Of a stretch of 64,000 nucleotides of DNA, positions 1 to 8,891 are shown in pieces (position 1 is the stretch's first letter; each line of letters opens with the position of its first letter). Below the pieces are notes generated by a model. That model was not told where the DNA came from. It made no database searches and saw only the letters and a list, made by a program, of their open reading frames with translations. The position numbers were made by a program, and so were the translations under genes. Source of the stretch: an uncultured Flavobacteriales bacterium (GTDB lineage Bacteria; Bacteroidota; Bacteroidia; Flavobacteriales_G; Salibacteraceae); the NCBI GenBank assembly GCA_943788725.1, contig CALSRJ010000005.1, positions 62,001 through 126,000 on the forward strand, read 5' to 3'.

Positions 1-163
1 ACTCAGCCTTGAGAGACTTAACAATGTCGGCAGTACCATCAGGGGATCCGTCATCAACGATGAGCAAATCAAATGCGACCGGAAGGGAGAAAACCTTGCG
101 CACCATTCGCTCGACGTTCTCCTTTTCGTTGTATGTGGGTATGATGACTAGGGCTTCTGACAC
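1..163 (-). CDS. GT2 glycosyltransferase, dolichyl-phosphate mannosyltransferase-like (N-terminus only)
   Basis: The gene runs off the left edge; only about 54 N-terminal residues are present. They contain the start of a GT-A fold: VIIPTYNEKENV followed by LLIVDDGSPDGTAD, the nucleotide-sugar-binding strand and DD motif characteristic of polyprenol-phosphate mannosyl/glucosyltransferases (DPM1-like). Such enzymes transfer a hexose from a nucleotide sugar to a lipid-phosphate carrier at the cytoplasmic face of the inner membrane. I place the start at a GTG (163-161) immediately before SEALVIIP; no ATG is close. It is transcribed away from the next gene, leaving about 210 bp of divergent intergenic DNA. 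The family assignment is firm, but substrate and length cannot be judged. Confidence 0.8.
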   Translation of the reverse strand, partial: MSEALVIIPTYNEKENVERMVRKVFSLPVAFDLLIVDDGSPDGTADIVKSLKAE

Positions 164-372
164 GGCTATTCTTGAAGAAGAGCGAATATACTTTGAAAAT
201 CAACAATTCACTTGTGTCGCCGTCTAGATTGCCCTAGCATTCACATTATTTAATGCAAATGAAGAGAATTGGGTTTCCAAGAGTGGATGAAAGCGGTGGT
301 ACAAATAGAAGCATTCCATATAATGTTTCGATAAAAGTGATATATTCATCCTCGAATAAAACAAAAACACCT

Positions 373-2136
373 ATGAAACATCTTTTACTGCTTATCTTTT
401 CAGTATTCGCGACCAGCCTGTTTGCACAGGTGGAACTCTACGCTCCGGTGAATCCCTCATCGGGCGCATCTACTGCGCAGGACTTTGAAGCTGCTTACGA
501 CATCTATGACTCGCAAGGGGCAGAGGATTTTATCGTTCCTTCTGGCGTAACGTGGTATTTGGATTCAATCGTGATACCGGGAACTTATTCTGCTACAGCG
601 ACTACAACCTGTGGCATTCAATTCAGTATTCACAATGATAATAGCGGAGAGCCTGGCTCGACCGTCCTTTTTGGCGACACTGTCAATAGTGATTTGGACG
701 GCAATGGCGACGGTGATATTACGTATGTGTTCAGTACACCACTCGCAATCTCTTCAGGACATTACTGGATTGTGGCGAATGGAAGAAAGAATTTCGCAAG
801 CGGCGGCGGCCAATGGTATTGGGTGCGTGACGTGAACTCAACGGGGTATCCAGCCCTGTGGAAAAACCCAGGAAATGGTTTTGGATCTGGTTGCACATCA
901 TGGGTTCCTATGTATAGCTGCACGGCGCTCGGAATTGCCGATTCTGGCTGGGCGATTTCAATGTATGGGTGCTACGGTCCCAACAAGCCGATTGGAACCG
1001 GATTTGACACACTACTCTGTGCGGGTGCATTCAACAGTGTTACGCTTACAGGAGACACCATTGGCTCTCAATCAAGCGTTTCCTATTTGTGGAGCACAGG
1101 CGCTACCACTCAAAGCATCACAGTTACGGGTTCTGGAACCTACACTTTGTTTGCTGTAGATAGTATCACACAGTGTGGTCGTGTGGCTAGCTATGATGTG
1201 GGTATCGGTTCGGTGCCAGAGCCACAGATTGATGATGACACCCTATGCGGCTCGTCAACCATTCCCGCTACATGGGGTCCTATTGGTGGATGCCAAGACT
1301 GTCAAACATCTTGGAGTGACGGTTCCGTAGGATCATTTTTCTCAAGCTTCACAGATGGATGGGTAGTGGTAACCGTAACGGATACTGTCAGCGGCTGCTT
1401 CAGCGTCGATAGCGCATACCTAACCGTGCTCCCAGCTTCTGCGACCATTGAGCCAGGTTCCGTCATCGACCTCTGCTCAGGATCAACCACCACCGTATCT
1501 GTGCAAGAAACCTTAGGAAACTACGTATGGGCCTTTACATCAGATGGAACCAACTGGTCTTCCTTGGGCACAAATGCAACGGCTGAGGTAGTGGACGGAG
1601 GATTTGTTGCGGTTTCAGGTGTAGATCAAAATGGATGTAACGTAACAGATACAGCTCAGGTAATAGAGCATCCCTCACCTACACCAACCATAACAGCGAC
1701 TTCCCTTGCTAACGGAAATGTGAAGTTGAAAGTGAATTCAGGGTATGCATCCTACCTATGGGATGATGGAAGCGTGGGAGACGTTCTCAACGTTTCTTCG
1801 AATGGGATCTACACCGTTACGGTTACAGATGAATTCGGATGTGAAGGAGTGACTTTCTTCAATGTATTCACGGTTGGAATTGAGGACGCGATTGCTGGTC
1901 AGCTGTCGATGTATCCAAACCCAGCGAACGATAGAATTACAATCGAATGGCCAGCTGAATGGGTAGGAACGTCTACCGCAACGGTGTACGACCTTCAAGG
2001 CCGGGCTTTGATGACAATTCCAGCCAGTGAGCAAATGCAGTCCATTGACCTCGGATCCATCTCGGCAGGTCACTACGTGGTGCAAATCCAAACGCCTGAT
2101 GGCTTGGGTAAAGCGTCCTTGGTGATTACCCAATAA
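373..2136 (+). CDS. T9SS-secreted cell-surface protein with Ig-like repeats
   Basis: About 587 residues. The frame is open from 253, but I choose the ATG at 373 because it gives a clean signal peptide (MKHLLLLIFSVFATSLFAQ). The first ~200 mature residues form a domain I cannot name, shared with the next gene (EDFIVPSGVTWYLDS, HYWIVANGRKNF). Next come repeats of a pattern common in Bacteroidota adhesins, LWSTGATTQSITVTGSGTY ending in GC, with paired cysteines. The last ~75 residues are a type A sorting domain (SMYPNPANDRITI, then VYDLQGR and GHYVVQI), so the protein should cross the outer membrane by T9SS and have this domain removed. Function unknown; adhesion or a structural surface role is only inference. 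A strong terminator follows. Confidence 0.85.
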   Translation: MKHLLLLIFSVFATSLFAQVELYAPVNPSSGASTAQDFEAAYDIYDSQGAEDFIVPSGVTWYLDSIVIPGTYSATATTTCGIQFSIHNDNSGEPGSTVLFGDTVNSDLDGNGDGDITYVFSTPLAISSGHYWIVANGRKNFASGGGQWYWVRDVNSTGYPALWKNPGNGFGSGCTSWVPMYSCTALGIADSGWAISMYGCYGPNKPIGTGFDTLLCAGAFNSVTLTGDTIGSQSSVSYLWSTGATTQSITVTGSGTYTLFAVDSITQCGRVASYDVGIGSVPEPQIDDDTLCGSSTIPATWGPIGGCQDCQTSWSDGSVGSFFSSFTDGWVVVTVTDTVSGCFSVDSAYLTVLPASATIEPGSVIDLCSGSTTTVSVQETLGNYVWAFTSDGTNWSSLGTNATAEVVDGGFVAVSGVDQNGCNVTDTAQVIEHPSPTPTITATSLANGNVKLKVNSGYASYLWDDGSVGDVLNVSSNGIYTVTVTDEFGCEGVTFFNVFTVGIEDAIAGQLSMYPNPANDRITIEWPAEWVGTSTATVYDLQGRALMTIPASEQMQSIDLGSISAGHYVVQIQTPDGLGKASLVITQ

Positions 2137-2165
2137 TTTAAACTCAACCTATACCTACTACCTAT

Positions 2166-2200
2166 GAGGCCGGCGATTACTTCGTCGGCCTCTTTTTTTT
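2166..2200 (+). terminator. Rho-independent terminator
   Basis: An 11-bp stem (GAGGCCGGCGA pairing with TCGTCGGCCTC, one G-T pair) with a TTACT loop is followed directly by eight T. It separates the transcripts of the two tandem paralogues. Confidence 0.9.
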
Positions 2201-2216
2201 ACTCCGTGTCAACGGC

Positions 2217-2224
2217 TAACTTTG
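2217..2224 (+). promoter_or_regulatory. Bacteroidota -7 box TAACTTTG, very close to the start codon
   Basis: TAACTTTG matches the TAnnTTTG consensus of the primary sigma factor in Bacteroidota. Only four bases separate it from the ATG at 2229, so transcription would begin at or next to the start codon. No clear -33 TTG is visible; the position is occupied by the T-tract of the preceding terminator. Confidence 0.5.
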
Positions 2225-2228
2225 ACAT

Positions 2229-3950
2229 ATGTATAGGCTCGTCACCACCCTTGTTTACCTTGCACTATTTTGCGGCGACCTCGCAGGCCAAGTGGTGCTT
2301 ATGGATCAGACGGGGGGGCAACAGGGAGCCTCTATCGTCGCGCAGGATTTTGAGTCGGCCTACGAAACCTACACTTCTTTTGCCGCTGAAGACGTTATCG
2401 TTCCCAGTGGAGAGCAGTGGTATTTGGACTCTATTCTGCTGTTCGGGGAATACCAAAGCCCTTTTGGCTCACCAACACCAGGTGCGGGAATCGTCATTTC
2501 TATACACAGCGATAACGGGGGGACGCCAGGGACCACGCTTTTTTCAGATAATGATACCAGCAACGCAGATCCAGGATTGGACGGTACCTTGAAATATGTT
2601 TGGCAAGGATCCATGGTCTTGAATCCAGGCACATATTGGATCGTTGCGGCAGCGCGGAAAGACTATGCTAGCACCCAAACGCAATGGCAATGGTTCAGTT
2701 CGAGTACAACGGAAGGAGATACCGCTCTTTGGGTCAATACTGGTGGTGGCTTTACGTTGAATAACTGCCCTAACTGGACCGAGGTCACCACTTGCTATGG
2801 CTCTACCTATCCTGGTGTGAGCCTTCAGCTTTTCGGGTGCCCTGGCCCTAAACCAGAAATTCTTGGTCTTCCAAACGATACAGGCTTTTGTTCGAATGCT
2901 GAATTGTCGCTCACGGCAACTTCTAACCTGTCAAGTGTAGCATACCTGTGGAGCGATGGCACCATTGGATCGACGGTTTCTATCAATGACAGTGGACTGT
3001 ACATGGTCACGATTACCGACACCCTGTTAGGCTGTTCTTCCGTTGACACGGTCAGCGTGCATGTGTTGACTGCGCCTGAGCCGGTGCTCGACGATACTGC
3101 CGTATGTGAAGGCGAAACGCTCCAAATCCTGGGGAATGGCTGTTTGGATTGCGGATATATATGGAGCAATGGATCCGCCTCGGATACGCTCCAATTAACG
3201 ACTAGTGGTGAGTATTGGCTCTTGGCGTTGGATACCATCAACGGCTGTTCCGCGGTAGATTCTTTTGATGTCATATTGAAAGCGGTATCGCCGATTCAAT
3301 TCAACAGCGACCCTCCTTTTGGCATTTGCCCTGAGGCATCGCTGGACCTTTCCATCACGAATGATTATCAGGCTTTCCTATGGTCTACCGGTTCCACAAC
3401 AAATACCGAAACCATAGTGGAGAGTGGCTGGGTGACCATTTCAGTTGGCGCTTCGAACGGGTGTTCGCGCACAGATTCAATTTGGGTGATCGATTTTCCA
3501 TCGCCGGACCCCACCATTGAAGTTGACTTTACGGCAGGCATGTGGTCGCTGGCATGCCCAGGATTTGGTGCGTATTTGTGGTCGAATGGGTCGGACGACC
3601 CTACCATTGAAGTAACAGGAGGTCTCGTGACCGTGACGGTAACGGACAGTAACGGTTGTCAAGCCAGCGATACGGTGGACCTTGCGGTGGGAGTGCAGGA
3701 GGCAGAGACCAAAGGCTTTCAATTGATTCCGAATCCCGCACAGGAAGTTGTTGTGCTCTCGCAAAACGCAGCCTCCGAGAACGCTGTACTCAAACTCATC
3801 ACCGTAGACGGAAAGGTGGTCATGCAGGAACTACTATCTGGACAGAACGTTCAACAGATTGACCTGAGCGCTCTGCCTCCGGGCATATATCATGTCAACA
3901 TTACCAATCGACGTAATACTTTCACGCAGACCCTGATCAAAGTAGAATGA
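2229..3950 (+). CDS. T9SS-secreted cell-surface protein, paralogue of the preceding gene
   Basis: 573 residues with the same plan as the gene at 373-2136: signal peptide (MYRLVTTLVYLALFCGDLAG), the same unnamed N-terminal domain (AEDVIVPSGEQWYLDS, TYWIVAAARKDYAS), Ig-like repeats with paired cysteines (LWSDGTIGSTVSINDSGLY, LWSTGSTTNTETI), and a type A T9SS sorting domain at the end (FQLIPNPAQEVVVLS ... GIYHVNITN). The two genes look like an old tandem duplication, diverged but colinear. The next ATG would delete the signal peptide, so this start is secure even though a promoter box sits just upstream. The stop overlaps the next start (ATGA), so the hydrolase downstream is probably translationally coupled. 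Function unknown. Confidence 0.85.
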   Translation: MYRLVTTLVYLALFCGDLAGQVVLMDQTGGQQGASIVAQDFESAYETYTSFAAEDVIVPSGEQWYLDSILLFGEYQSPFGSPTPGAGIVISIHSDNGGTPGTTLFSDNDTSNADPGLDGTLKYVWQGSMVLNPGTYWIVAAARKDYASTQTQWQWFSSSTTEGDTALWVNTGGGFTLNNCPNWTEVTTCYGSTYPGVSLQLFGCPGPKPEILGLPNDTGFCSNAELSLTATSNLSSVAYLWSDGTIGSTVSINDSGLYMVTITDTLLGCSSVDTVSVHVLTAPEPVLDDTAVCEGETLQILGNGCLDCGYIWSNGSASDTLQLTTSGEYWLLALDTINGCSAVDSFDVILKAVSPIQFNSDPPFGICPEASLDLSITNDYQAFLWSTGSTTNTETIVESGWVTISVGASNGCSRTDSIWVIDFPSPDPTIEVDFTAGMWSLACPGFGAYLWSNGSDDPTIEVTGGLVTVTVTDSNGCQASDTVDLAVGVQEAETKGFQLIPNPAQEVVVLSQNAASENAVLKLITVDGKVVMQELLSGQNVQQIDLSALPPGIYHVNITNRRNTFTQTLIKVE

Positions 3951-5452
3951 AAAGCATAAGACTCTTTTTTGCGGCTGTACTTCTTTCTCTGTATGGTCTT
4001 TCAGTTCAGGCTCAGCTCAACACAGAAGCGTTTGACGCCTACATCAAGGTACAATATGAGCGATTTGAACTACCGGCTATTTCTGTTGCGATTGTGAAAG
4101 ATGGTGGAGTCATACTCTCATCCAACTACGGGAAAAGGTCAGAAGCTGGAGATAAGGTACCGGATCAAAACACTTTGTATGGTATCGCATCCCTTTCTAA
4201 AGCCTTCACAGCCGCCAGCATTGGTATGCTGGTAGATGAAGGAAAGCTCCACTGGGATGACAAGGTGATAGAACACCTGCCGTGGTTCGAGATGTACGAT
4301 TCGAATGTGACCGAGCAAATGACCATCGAAGACCTGCTCTGTCATCGCAGTGGCCTCATCACGTTTGATGGTGATTTGTTGTGGTACGGAAGCACATATT
4401 CACGAGAAGAGGCAGTGAGGCGGATACGCTACCGCGCACCGACGTATACGTTTCGGGAAGAATTTGGATACCAGAACTTGATGTTTATGACAGCGGGCGA
4501 AGTCATCGAAGAAGTATCTGGAAAAACATGGGACGCATTCGTAAAGGAGCGGATTTTGGAACCATTGCGGATGAACCGTACTACTTCTTCTTTCCAGACC
4601 TTTTCGACGGATTTCAATGTCGCAAAGCCGCATTTGCAAGGGAAAGAAATCTTCATGTTGAGCTATGATAACAGTGGAGCCACAGCAGCATTGAACTCGT
4701 CCACAGCAGACATGAGTAAGTGGATTCAATTCTGGCTTAACCGCGGCATTGTGGGAGACGATACCCTTCTCAGCGAGTCAGCCGTGAAAAAGATCTGGAC
4801 CCTGCACACACCTTTGGAGCGCGGGAACTTTGACGAGGAAAATGGCATAGAAAACAAGGGCTATGGGCAAGGGTGGTTCTTGATGGATTACAACGGAAAG
4901 AAAGTCATGCATCACGGCGGTGGATTGCCAGGTTACATATCAAAAGTGGCCATCGTGCCTGAAGAGAACCTAGGGATCATCGTGTTGACAAACGATATGA
5001 ATTCGGTTCCAACGCTCTTGATGTATGCCGCTATCGATGCAGCTATGGGGAAGGATTACAGCAAGTGGAGCGACAGCTTTTATTCCTTCAAGACGGCGAA
5101 TGCAAAGGGTGAAGCTGAACGAGATGCAAAGCGCTTGGAAGGGCGAAAAGAAGATCCGTTGTTATTGCCCTTGGACGATTACCTCGGAACCTATGCAGAC
5201 GAGATGTATGGGGAAGCGCAAATCACGCTCGGCGAGGAAGGGTTGATTATTTCCCTTTTGCCAGCGAAGGAGCTGTTTACCGGAAAAATGTCTGTGTGGG
5301 GGGACCACGCATTTCGATTTGAGGTAAACGATCCATTTCTTCCTTATGGAATAGCAACGTTTAAAGTGGAAAGAGACGTGGTGCAAGGCTTTACCATTGA
5401 GCTGCCCAACTACGACTTTCATTTCGACAAACTCAATTTCGTCCGTAAGTAA
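3947..5452 (+). CDS. Exported serine hydrolase, class C beta-lactamase/DD-peptidase family
   Basis: 501 residues. A signal peptide ending in VQAQ predicts export to the periplasm or beyond. The class C/esterase catalytic set is visible: SLSK (residues 82-85, nucleophile Ser82 and Lys85), YQN (175-177) and HHGGG (322-326) in place of KTG. The C-terminal ~90 residues resemble the DUF3471 beta domain often attached to these hydrolases (YLGTYADEMYGEAQI). The family includes beta-lactamases, D-amino-acid peptidases and esterases; the sequence does not say which applies, and the HGG version is frequent in non-resistance peptidases and esterases. It overlaps the preceding T9SS gene by 4 bp, suggesting one transcript. 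It lacks a T9SS sorting domain itself. Confidence 0.88.
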   Translation: MKSIRLFFAAVLLSLYGLSVQAQLNTEAFDAYIKVQYERFELPAISVAIVKDGGVILSSNYGKRSEAGDKVPDQNTLYGIASLSKAFTAASIGMLVDEGKLHWDDKVIEHLPWFEMYDSNVTEQMTIEDLLCHRSGLITFDGDLLWYGSTYSREEAVRRIRYRAPTYTFREEFGYQNLMFMTAGEVIEEVSGKTWDAFVKERILEPLRMNRTTSSFQTFSTDFNVAKPHLQGKEIFMLSYDNSGATAALNSSTADMSKWIQFWLNRGIVGDDTLLSESAVKKIWTLHTPLERGNFDEENGIENKGYGQGWFLMDYNGKKVMHHGGGLPGYISKVAIVPEENLGIIVLTNDMNSVPTLLMYAAIDAAMGKDYSKWSDSFYSFKTANAKGEAERDAKRLEGRKEDPLLLPLDDYLGTYADEMYGEAQITLGEEGLIISLLPAKELFTGKMSVWGDHAFRFEVNDPFLPYGIATFKVERDVVQGFTIELPNYDFHFDKLNFVRK

Positions 5453-5491
5453 AGCACTTCAATTTTGCTAGGCCGAAGTATCCCGGTGGAC

Positions 5492-8400
5492 TCAAAGCTT
5501 TGCCGCTACTACAAAGGGTAGACGATACCGATGCACGCTGGCTTGTAGGTCAAAGGTCTCTACTAGGATCACATAGATCCCGACTTCGGCTTTTCTTCCA
5601 AGATCATTCATTCCGTCCCAAGTAATCACGCCCTCCTTTCCAATAAGTCGATTGGATGCAATGGTTCGAATAAGTACCCCTTCTTGAGAGAATACCCTGA
5701 TCGAAACCGATTGGCCAGAAGGAAGACCTTTCCATTCAATGGCAAGTACATCTTCAAAGCCGTCGTTGTCGGGTGAGATGCGCGCATTGGAAAGTCGGAA
5801 GGATGCGTCACCTTCTGCGGACTGTAACGCTTGTGAATTGACATAGCCAGGAGTTCCGTAATGGTCCACACTCGAGGCCGAATGCCAATTGCCAGGATCG
5901 GAAGCGGGTTGAAGTGGGGATAGGCGCTCAAGGGAAACACCAGCGGGTTCTCGGATCAGCGCAAAGTGCATGTCACGCGAATAGTGGAGGCTGTCCATCA
6001 CCTCCCCAAACGGATTCAGAAGAACGCATACTCCTTCATCATTCGGCAGCGCTGGGAGCGTGGTAGTGTGCAAGGTTTCTTTCTCTGCGAATGGATAATT
6101 GAGTACCAGATCGTCTAGGTCTTCATGAAAGGCAATGAGCGCATCAGGACCAAGTTCGAGAGGGTGATCGACCAATGGAAACGTGCGCAACCCATCAGCG
6201 TCATGCTGAGCCAGCGACCAACCCAACAGGGGAATAGAAGACAAGGTGGTGTTTGCCAACTCGATGAATTCCGTCCCGTTATTGCGCGCTTCGAACAGTA
6301 TTTCATTGAGCACTACATCGCCCGTATCCGCTAGGTAGGTCGAATCAGATACGCCGGAATAGAAGCGTCCATCGCACGCTGAAATGCTGGAGATGTTAAG
6401 GGTATGCACGATGCTCCTTTCTGCTGGAGATCCAAGTTTAATGGTTGCTTGTTGTGCATTATCATCGAAATGAAGCAGGATGGATTTTTCGTTAAGCATC
6501 GCCTCAACAAGGCTTGTCGTGTCCACTTTGCGATCAAAGGTTACCTCCATCTCATCCGGAGCCACAAATAGAAGGGAGGTGATCTCTATGGGGGTAGTAG
6601 GCGATTCCGATAATACGCTGTTCACTTTACCAGGAGTTCCTTGCAATACATGAACACAGGCCCTCCAGTTGCTGTCTGTGCCGCAAAGGTCATTCGGATC
6701 GATCCGCTCGAGCGCCCATGCGCCGTCCTCTTTCTCCGGTTCTCGGAACCATGACGACGCATATTCCACTACATCGATCGTAATTTCCTGAAGTAGTAGA
6801 CGTATAGCGTCGGAATCGTCGTTCAAGCTTGGCATCGAAGAAACGGCCAGCACATTGCCCTGAAAAAGCGAAGCATCACCGTCGTCGCAAATGACGGTAT
6901 AGCCATCAGGCGCGAGCGTGGCTTCGGGAATCTTGGTGTCGCTTGATTGATCCGCCAGCTGTAGTTCGGCTGTGCTGATGAGTTTTTTGGAACGATTGTA
7001 TACCTCAATGTATTCAGCATTGGGAAGGGGCCCCAATGCTTCGGGATGGGGAAACAGTTCGTTGATCACCAGGTCAAAGGGCTGAGGAGGAACAGCAATA
7101 CCGAATAGAAATGTAGTATCCTCCATTGGGTTCCCTTGACAATCCATGAGTCCTGAGATCGAAAAGGCATATGGAACCCCTTTCTCTAGAGGGGGAGAAG
7201 AATGGAGCACAACGCTCTCAAGCTGCCGTTCTGTTAAGCTCAGCGTATGGTTTGCGAGTTTGAAGGAGCCACTAGAGAGGGTAAGAGTATCCACCGCTTC
7301 GCTGAAGCCGATAAGTATTTGACCTGACACCTCTGCAGTTGCGTACGCGATCCGAGGTGGCAATGCGTCGGGACTGTCATCGAATACCGCGTTTTCCTTT
7401 CCTGGCGTACCTCCGACGATTGATAGAGAAGCCTTCCAATTCGAAGGGCCACTACAAGGGTGAAATGGATTCACCCGCTCGAGGGAATAGCCACCGTCTT
7501 GTGCAGCTTCATCTTCGTACCAATCTTTTGTGAAGGAAATGGCATCGATCTGTTGCGCTGCCCGGTTCAAGATCACATCATCTCCGGCGTTGTTCAAACT
7601 AGGAAAAGAAGGGAGGCCAATGGCCGTGCCGTATGCTTTAAATTGTGAGGTGTCTCCTGTGTTACAAAGAATCAGGAATGAGTCTGGCGGAAGTTGAATA
7701 CCCGGTGGAAAGGGTGCCGTAGAGGAGGCATCGCTAAGCGTGAAACTGTCGAGTTGGATAAAGCGACCGGAGACATTCAATAACTCTATGTATTCACGCT
7801 CAGGCAGGCCAATGGCGGGGGTTGGATCGGCCATAACCTCGTTGATGACAATGTCTAAAAGCGAAGGGACAAGCCATGAGTAGTAAGTGAAAGATTGTGT
7901 GATGGGCGAAATAGAATTTCCGAAGGCGTCGGTTACATTTTCTGTAGTGAGATTGAGCGTCGTACCGATGGGAAAGCTGTCGGTGAAAAGCAGTTCAACG
8001 GTAAGTGAATCAACAAGGTCAACGCTGGCCGCCGAGGGTTGGCCAAGCCCGTTATCCACGGTATAATTTGTTGTTAGCACTGCGGCGTTAGGGTCAAGGG
8101 CTTCGCTAAAGACAAGCGAAAGACGCATGGCATCAATGGGCTCAACCGAAATCAGGGAGGGAGGTGTCGTGTCGGTCATTGCAGAGTCCACTTCTACATT
8201 GTCAAAGTAAAAATCCGTGCTATTGCTCGAAGTATACTTGCACCACACTCCGAAGTAGTTGGCATTGAGGATGGTGCTATCTATCGCTGAGCCTTCTAAG
8301 ACGAAAGGGCCTCCTGCATCAGAGGAGCTTTCTACCTCCCACAGCCCATCGGGATAGCGATGAACGGTTACCCATCGCTCAGGGGAGGAGGAGAGGATCG

Positions 8401-8824
8401 TTATCCCGTTGATCAGTTGAACTTCGTTTCCACCTGAATAGGAAAACAGCTCCAGAGCATCGTCACTTCCATTCCTTCCTAGTCGAAGGAAATAGCCTGC
8501 GCCGTTGATGAGGGTCGTATCTGAGGAGAGGAGAAATACGCGACCTTGGTTGTTGTTGCTCGGTGCAAAGTCTAGGCGCCAATACCAAGTCCACGTGATG
8601 GTGTCGGTGAAATTTGGAGAGAATGCCGTGTACAGGTAAGCGGTGTCTGGTGTTGCTGGACCGTTGGACTGCAGCTGTCCTTGCACATTCACTTGAAAGA
8701 GCATCGTGTCGCCCCACCATGTAGGGTTAGACGAAAACTCACCATCGGTAAAGTCGTCAATAAATTGGGCGTAACCTAGTGTCGGTATCCAACACAGCAG
8801 CAACAATAGCGTCCTCAATGCCAT
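5492..8824 (-). CDS. Large exported lamin-tail-domain protein with FlgD/gliding-type C-terminus
   Basis: About 1110 residues. I prefer the ATG at 8824 (MALRTLLLLLCWIPTLGYAQ, a signal peptide) to an in-frame GTG at 8842. The order is: an N-terminal jelly-roll-like region (~25-220); an SbsA-type Ig domain (LRLSLVFSEALDP); lamin-tail domains beginning near residue 325 (IVINEVMADP), 582 (LVINELFPHP) and 833 (VVLNEILFEA), separated by further Ig-like segments; and a C-terminal module (ISPDNDGFEDVL ... GVITWDGMNDLGRKAEVGIY) of the type found at the end of Bacteroidota gliding or type B sorted proteins. The repeated endings GTPGKENAV, GTPGKVNSV and GTPGYVNSQ mark the LTD repeat units. A surface role is likely; the ligand is unknown. 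Divergent from asd. Confidence 0.85.
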   Translation of the reverse strand: MALRTLLLLLCWIPTLGYAQFIDDFTDGEFSSNPTWWGDTMLFQVNVQGQLQSNGPATPDTAYLYTAFSPNFTDTITWTWYWRLDFAPSNNNQGRVFLLSSDTTLINGAGYFLRLGRNGSDDALELFSYSGGNEVQLINGITILSSSPERWVTVHRYPDGLWEVESSSDAGGPFVLEGSAIDSTILNANYFGVWCKYTSSNSTDFYFDNVEVDSAMTDTTPPSLISVEPIDAMRLSLVFSEALDPNAAVLTTNYTVDNGLGQPSAASVDLVDSLTVELLFTDSFPIGTTLNLTTENVTDAFGNSISPITQSFTYYSWLVPSLLDIVINEVMADPTPAIGLPEREYIELLNVSGRFIQLDSFTLSDASSTAPFPPGIQLPPDSFLILCNTGDTSQFKAYGTAIGLPSFPSLNNAGDDVILNRAAQQIDAISFTKDWYEDEAAQDGGYSLERVNPFHPCSGPSNWKASLSIVGGTPGKENAVFDDSPDALPPRIAYATAEVSGQILIGFSEAVDTLTLSSGSFKLANHTLSLTERQLESVVLHSSPPLEKGVPYAFSISGLMDCQGNPMEDTTFLFGIAVPPQPFDLVINELFPHPEALGPLPNAEYIEVYNRSKKLISTAELQLADQSSDTKIPEATLAPDGYTVICDDGDASLFQGNVLAVSSMPSLNDDSDAIRLLLQEITIDVVEYASSWFREPEKEDGAWALERIDPNDLCGTDSNWRACVHVLQGTPGKVNSVLSESPTTPIEITSLLFVAPDEMEVTFDRKVDTTSLVEAMLNEKSILLHFDDNAQQATIKLGSPAERSIVHTLNISSISACDGRFYSGVSDSTYLADTGDVVLNEILFEARNNGTEFIELANTTLSSIPLLGWSLAQHDADGLRTFPLVDHPLELGPDALIAFHEDLDDLVLNYPFAEKETLHTTTLPALPNDEGVCVLLNPFGEVMDSLHYSRDMHFALIREPAGVSLERLSPLQPASDPGNWHSASSVDHYGTPGYVNSQALQSAEGDASFRLSNARISPDNDGFEDVLAIEWKGLPSGQSVSIRVFSQEGVLIRTIASNRLIGKEGVITWDGMNDLGRKAEVGIYVILVETFDLQASVHRYRLPFVVAAKL

Positions 8825-8856
8825 AGTTCTAGGGGATTTCACCGCGTTAAATGTGC

Positions 8857-8864
8857 TATTTTTG
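8857..8864 (+). promoter_or_regulatory. -7 box TATTTTTG upstream of asd
   Basis: A perfect TAnnTTTG match 27 bp before the asd ATG in the 67-bp divergent intergenic region. No TTG lies 17 bp upstream, so the -33 element is weak or absent. Confidence 0.5.
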
Positions 8865-8891
8865 CCCCTCGGTTTAATTGCAGAATTTACA

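Noticed and set aside
253-372. 40 additional codons upstream of the first T9SS protein
   Set aside because: They place the signal peptide in the middle of the protein; the ATG at 373 gives a normal N-terminus.
3947-5452. Calling the serine hydrolase a beta-lactamase resistance gene
   Set aside because: SxxK, YxN and HGG are shared by many peptidases and esterases; a DUF3471-like tail and coupling to a surface protein argue for a housekeeping hydrolase.
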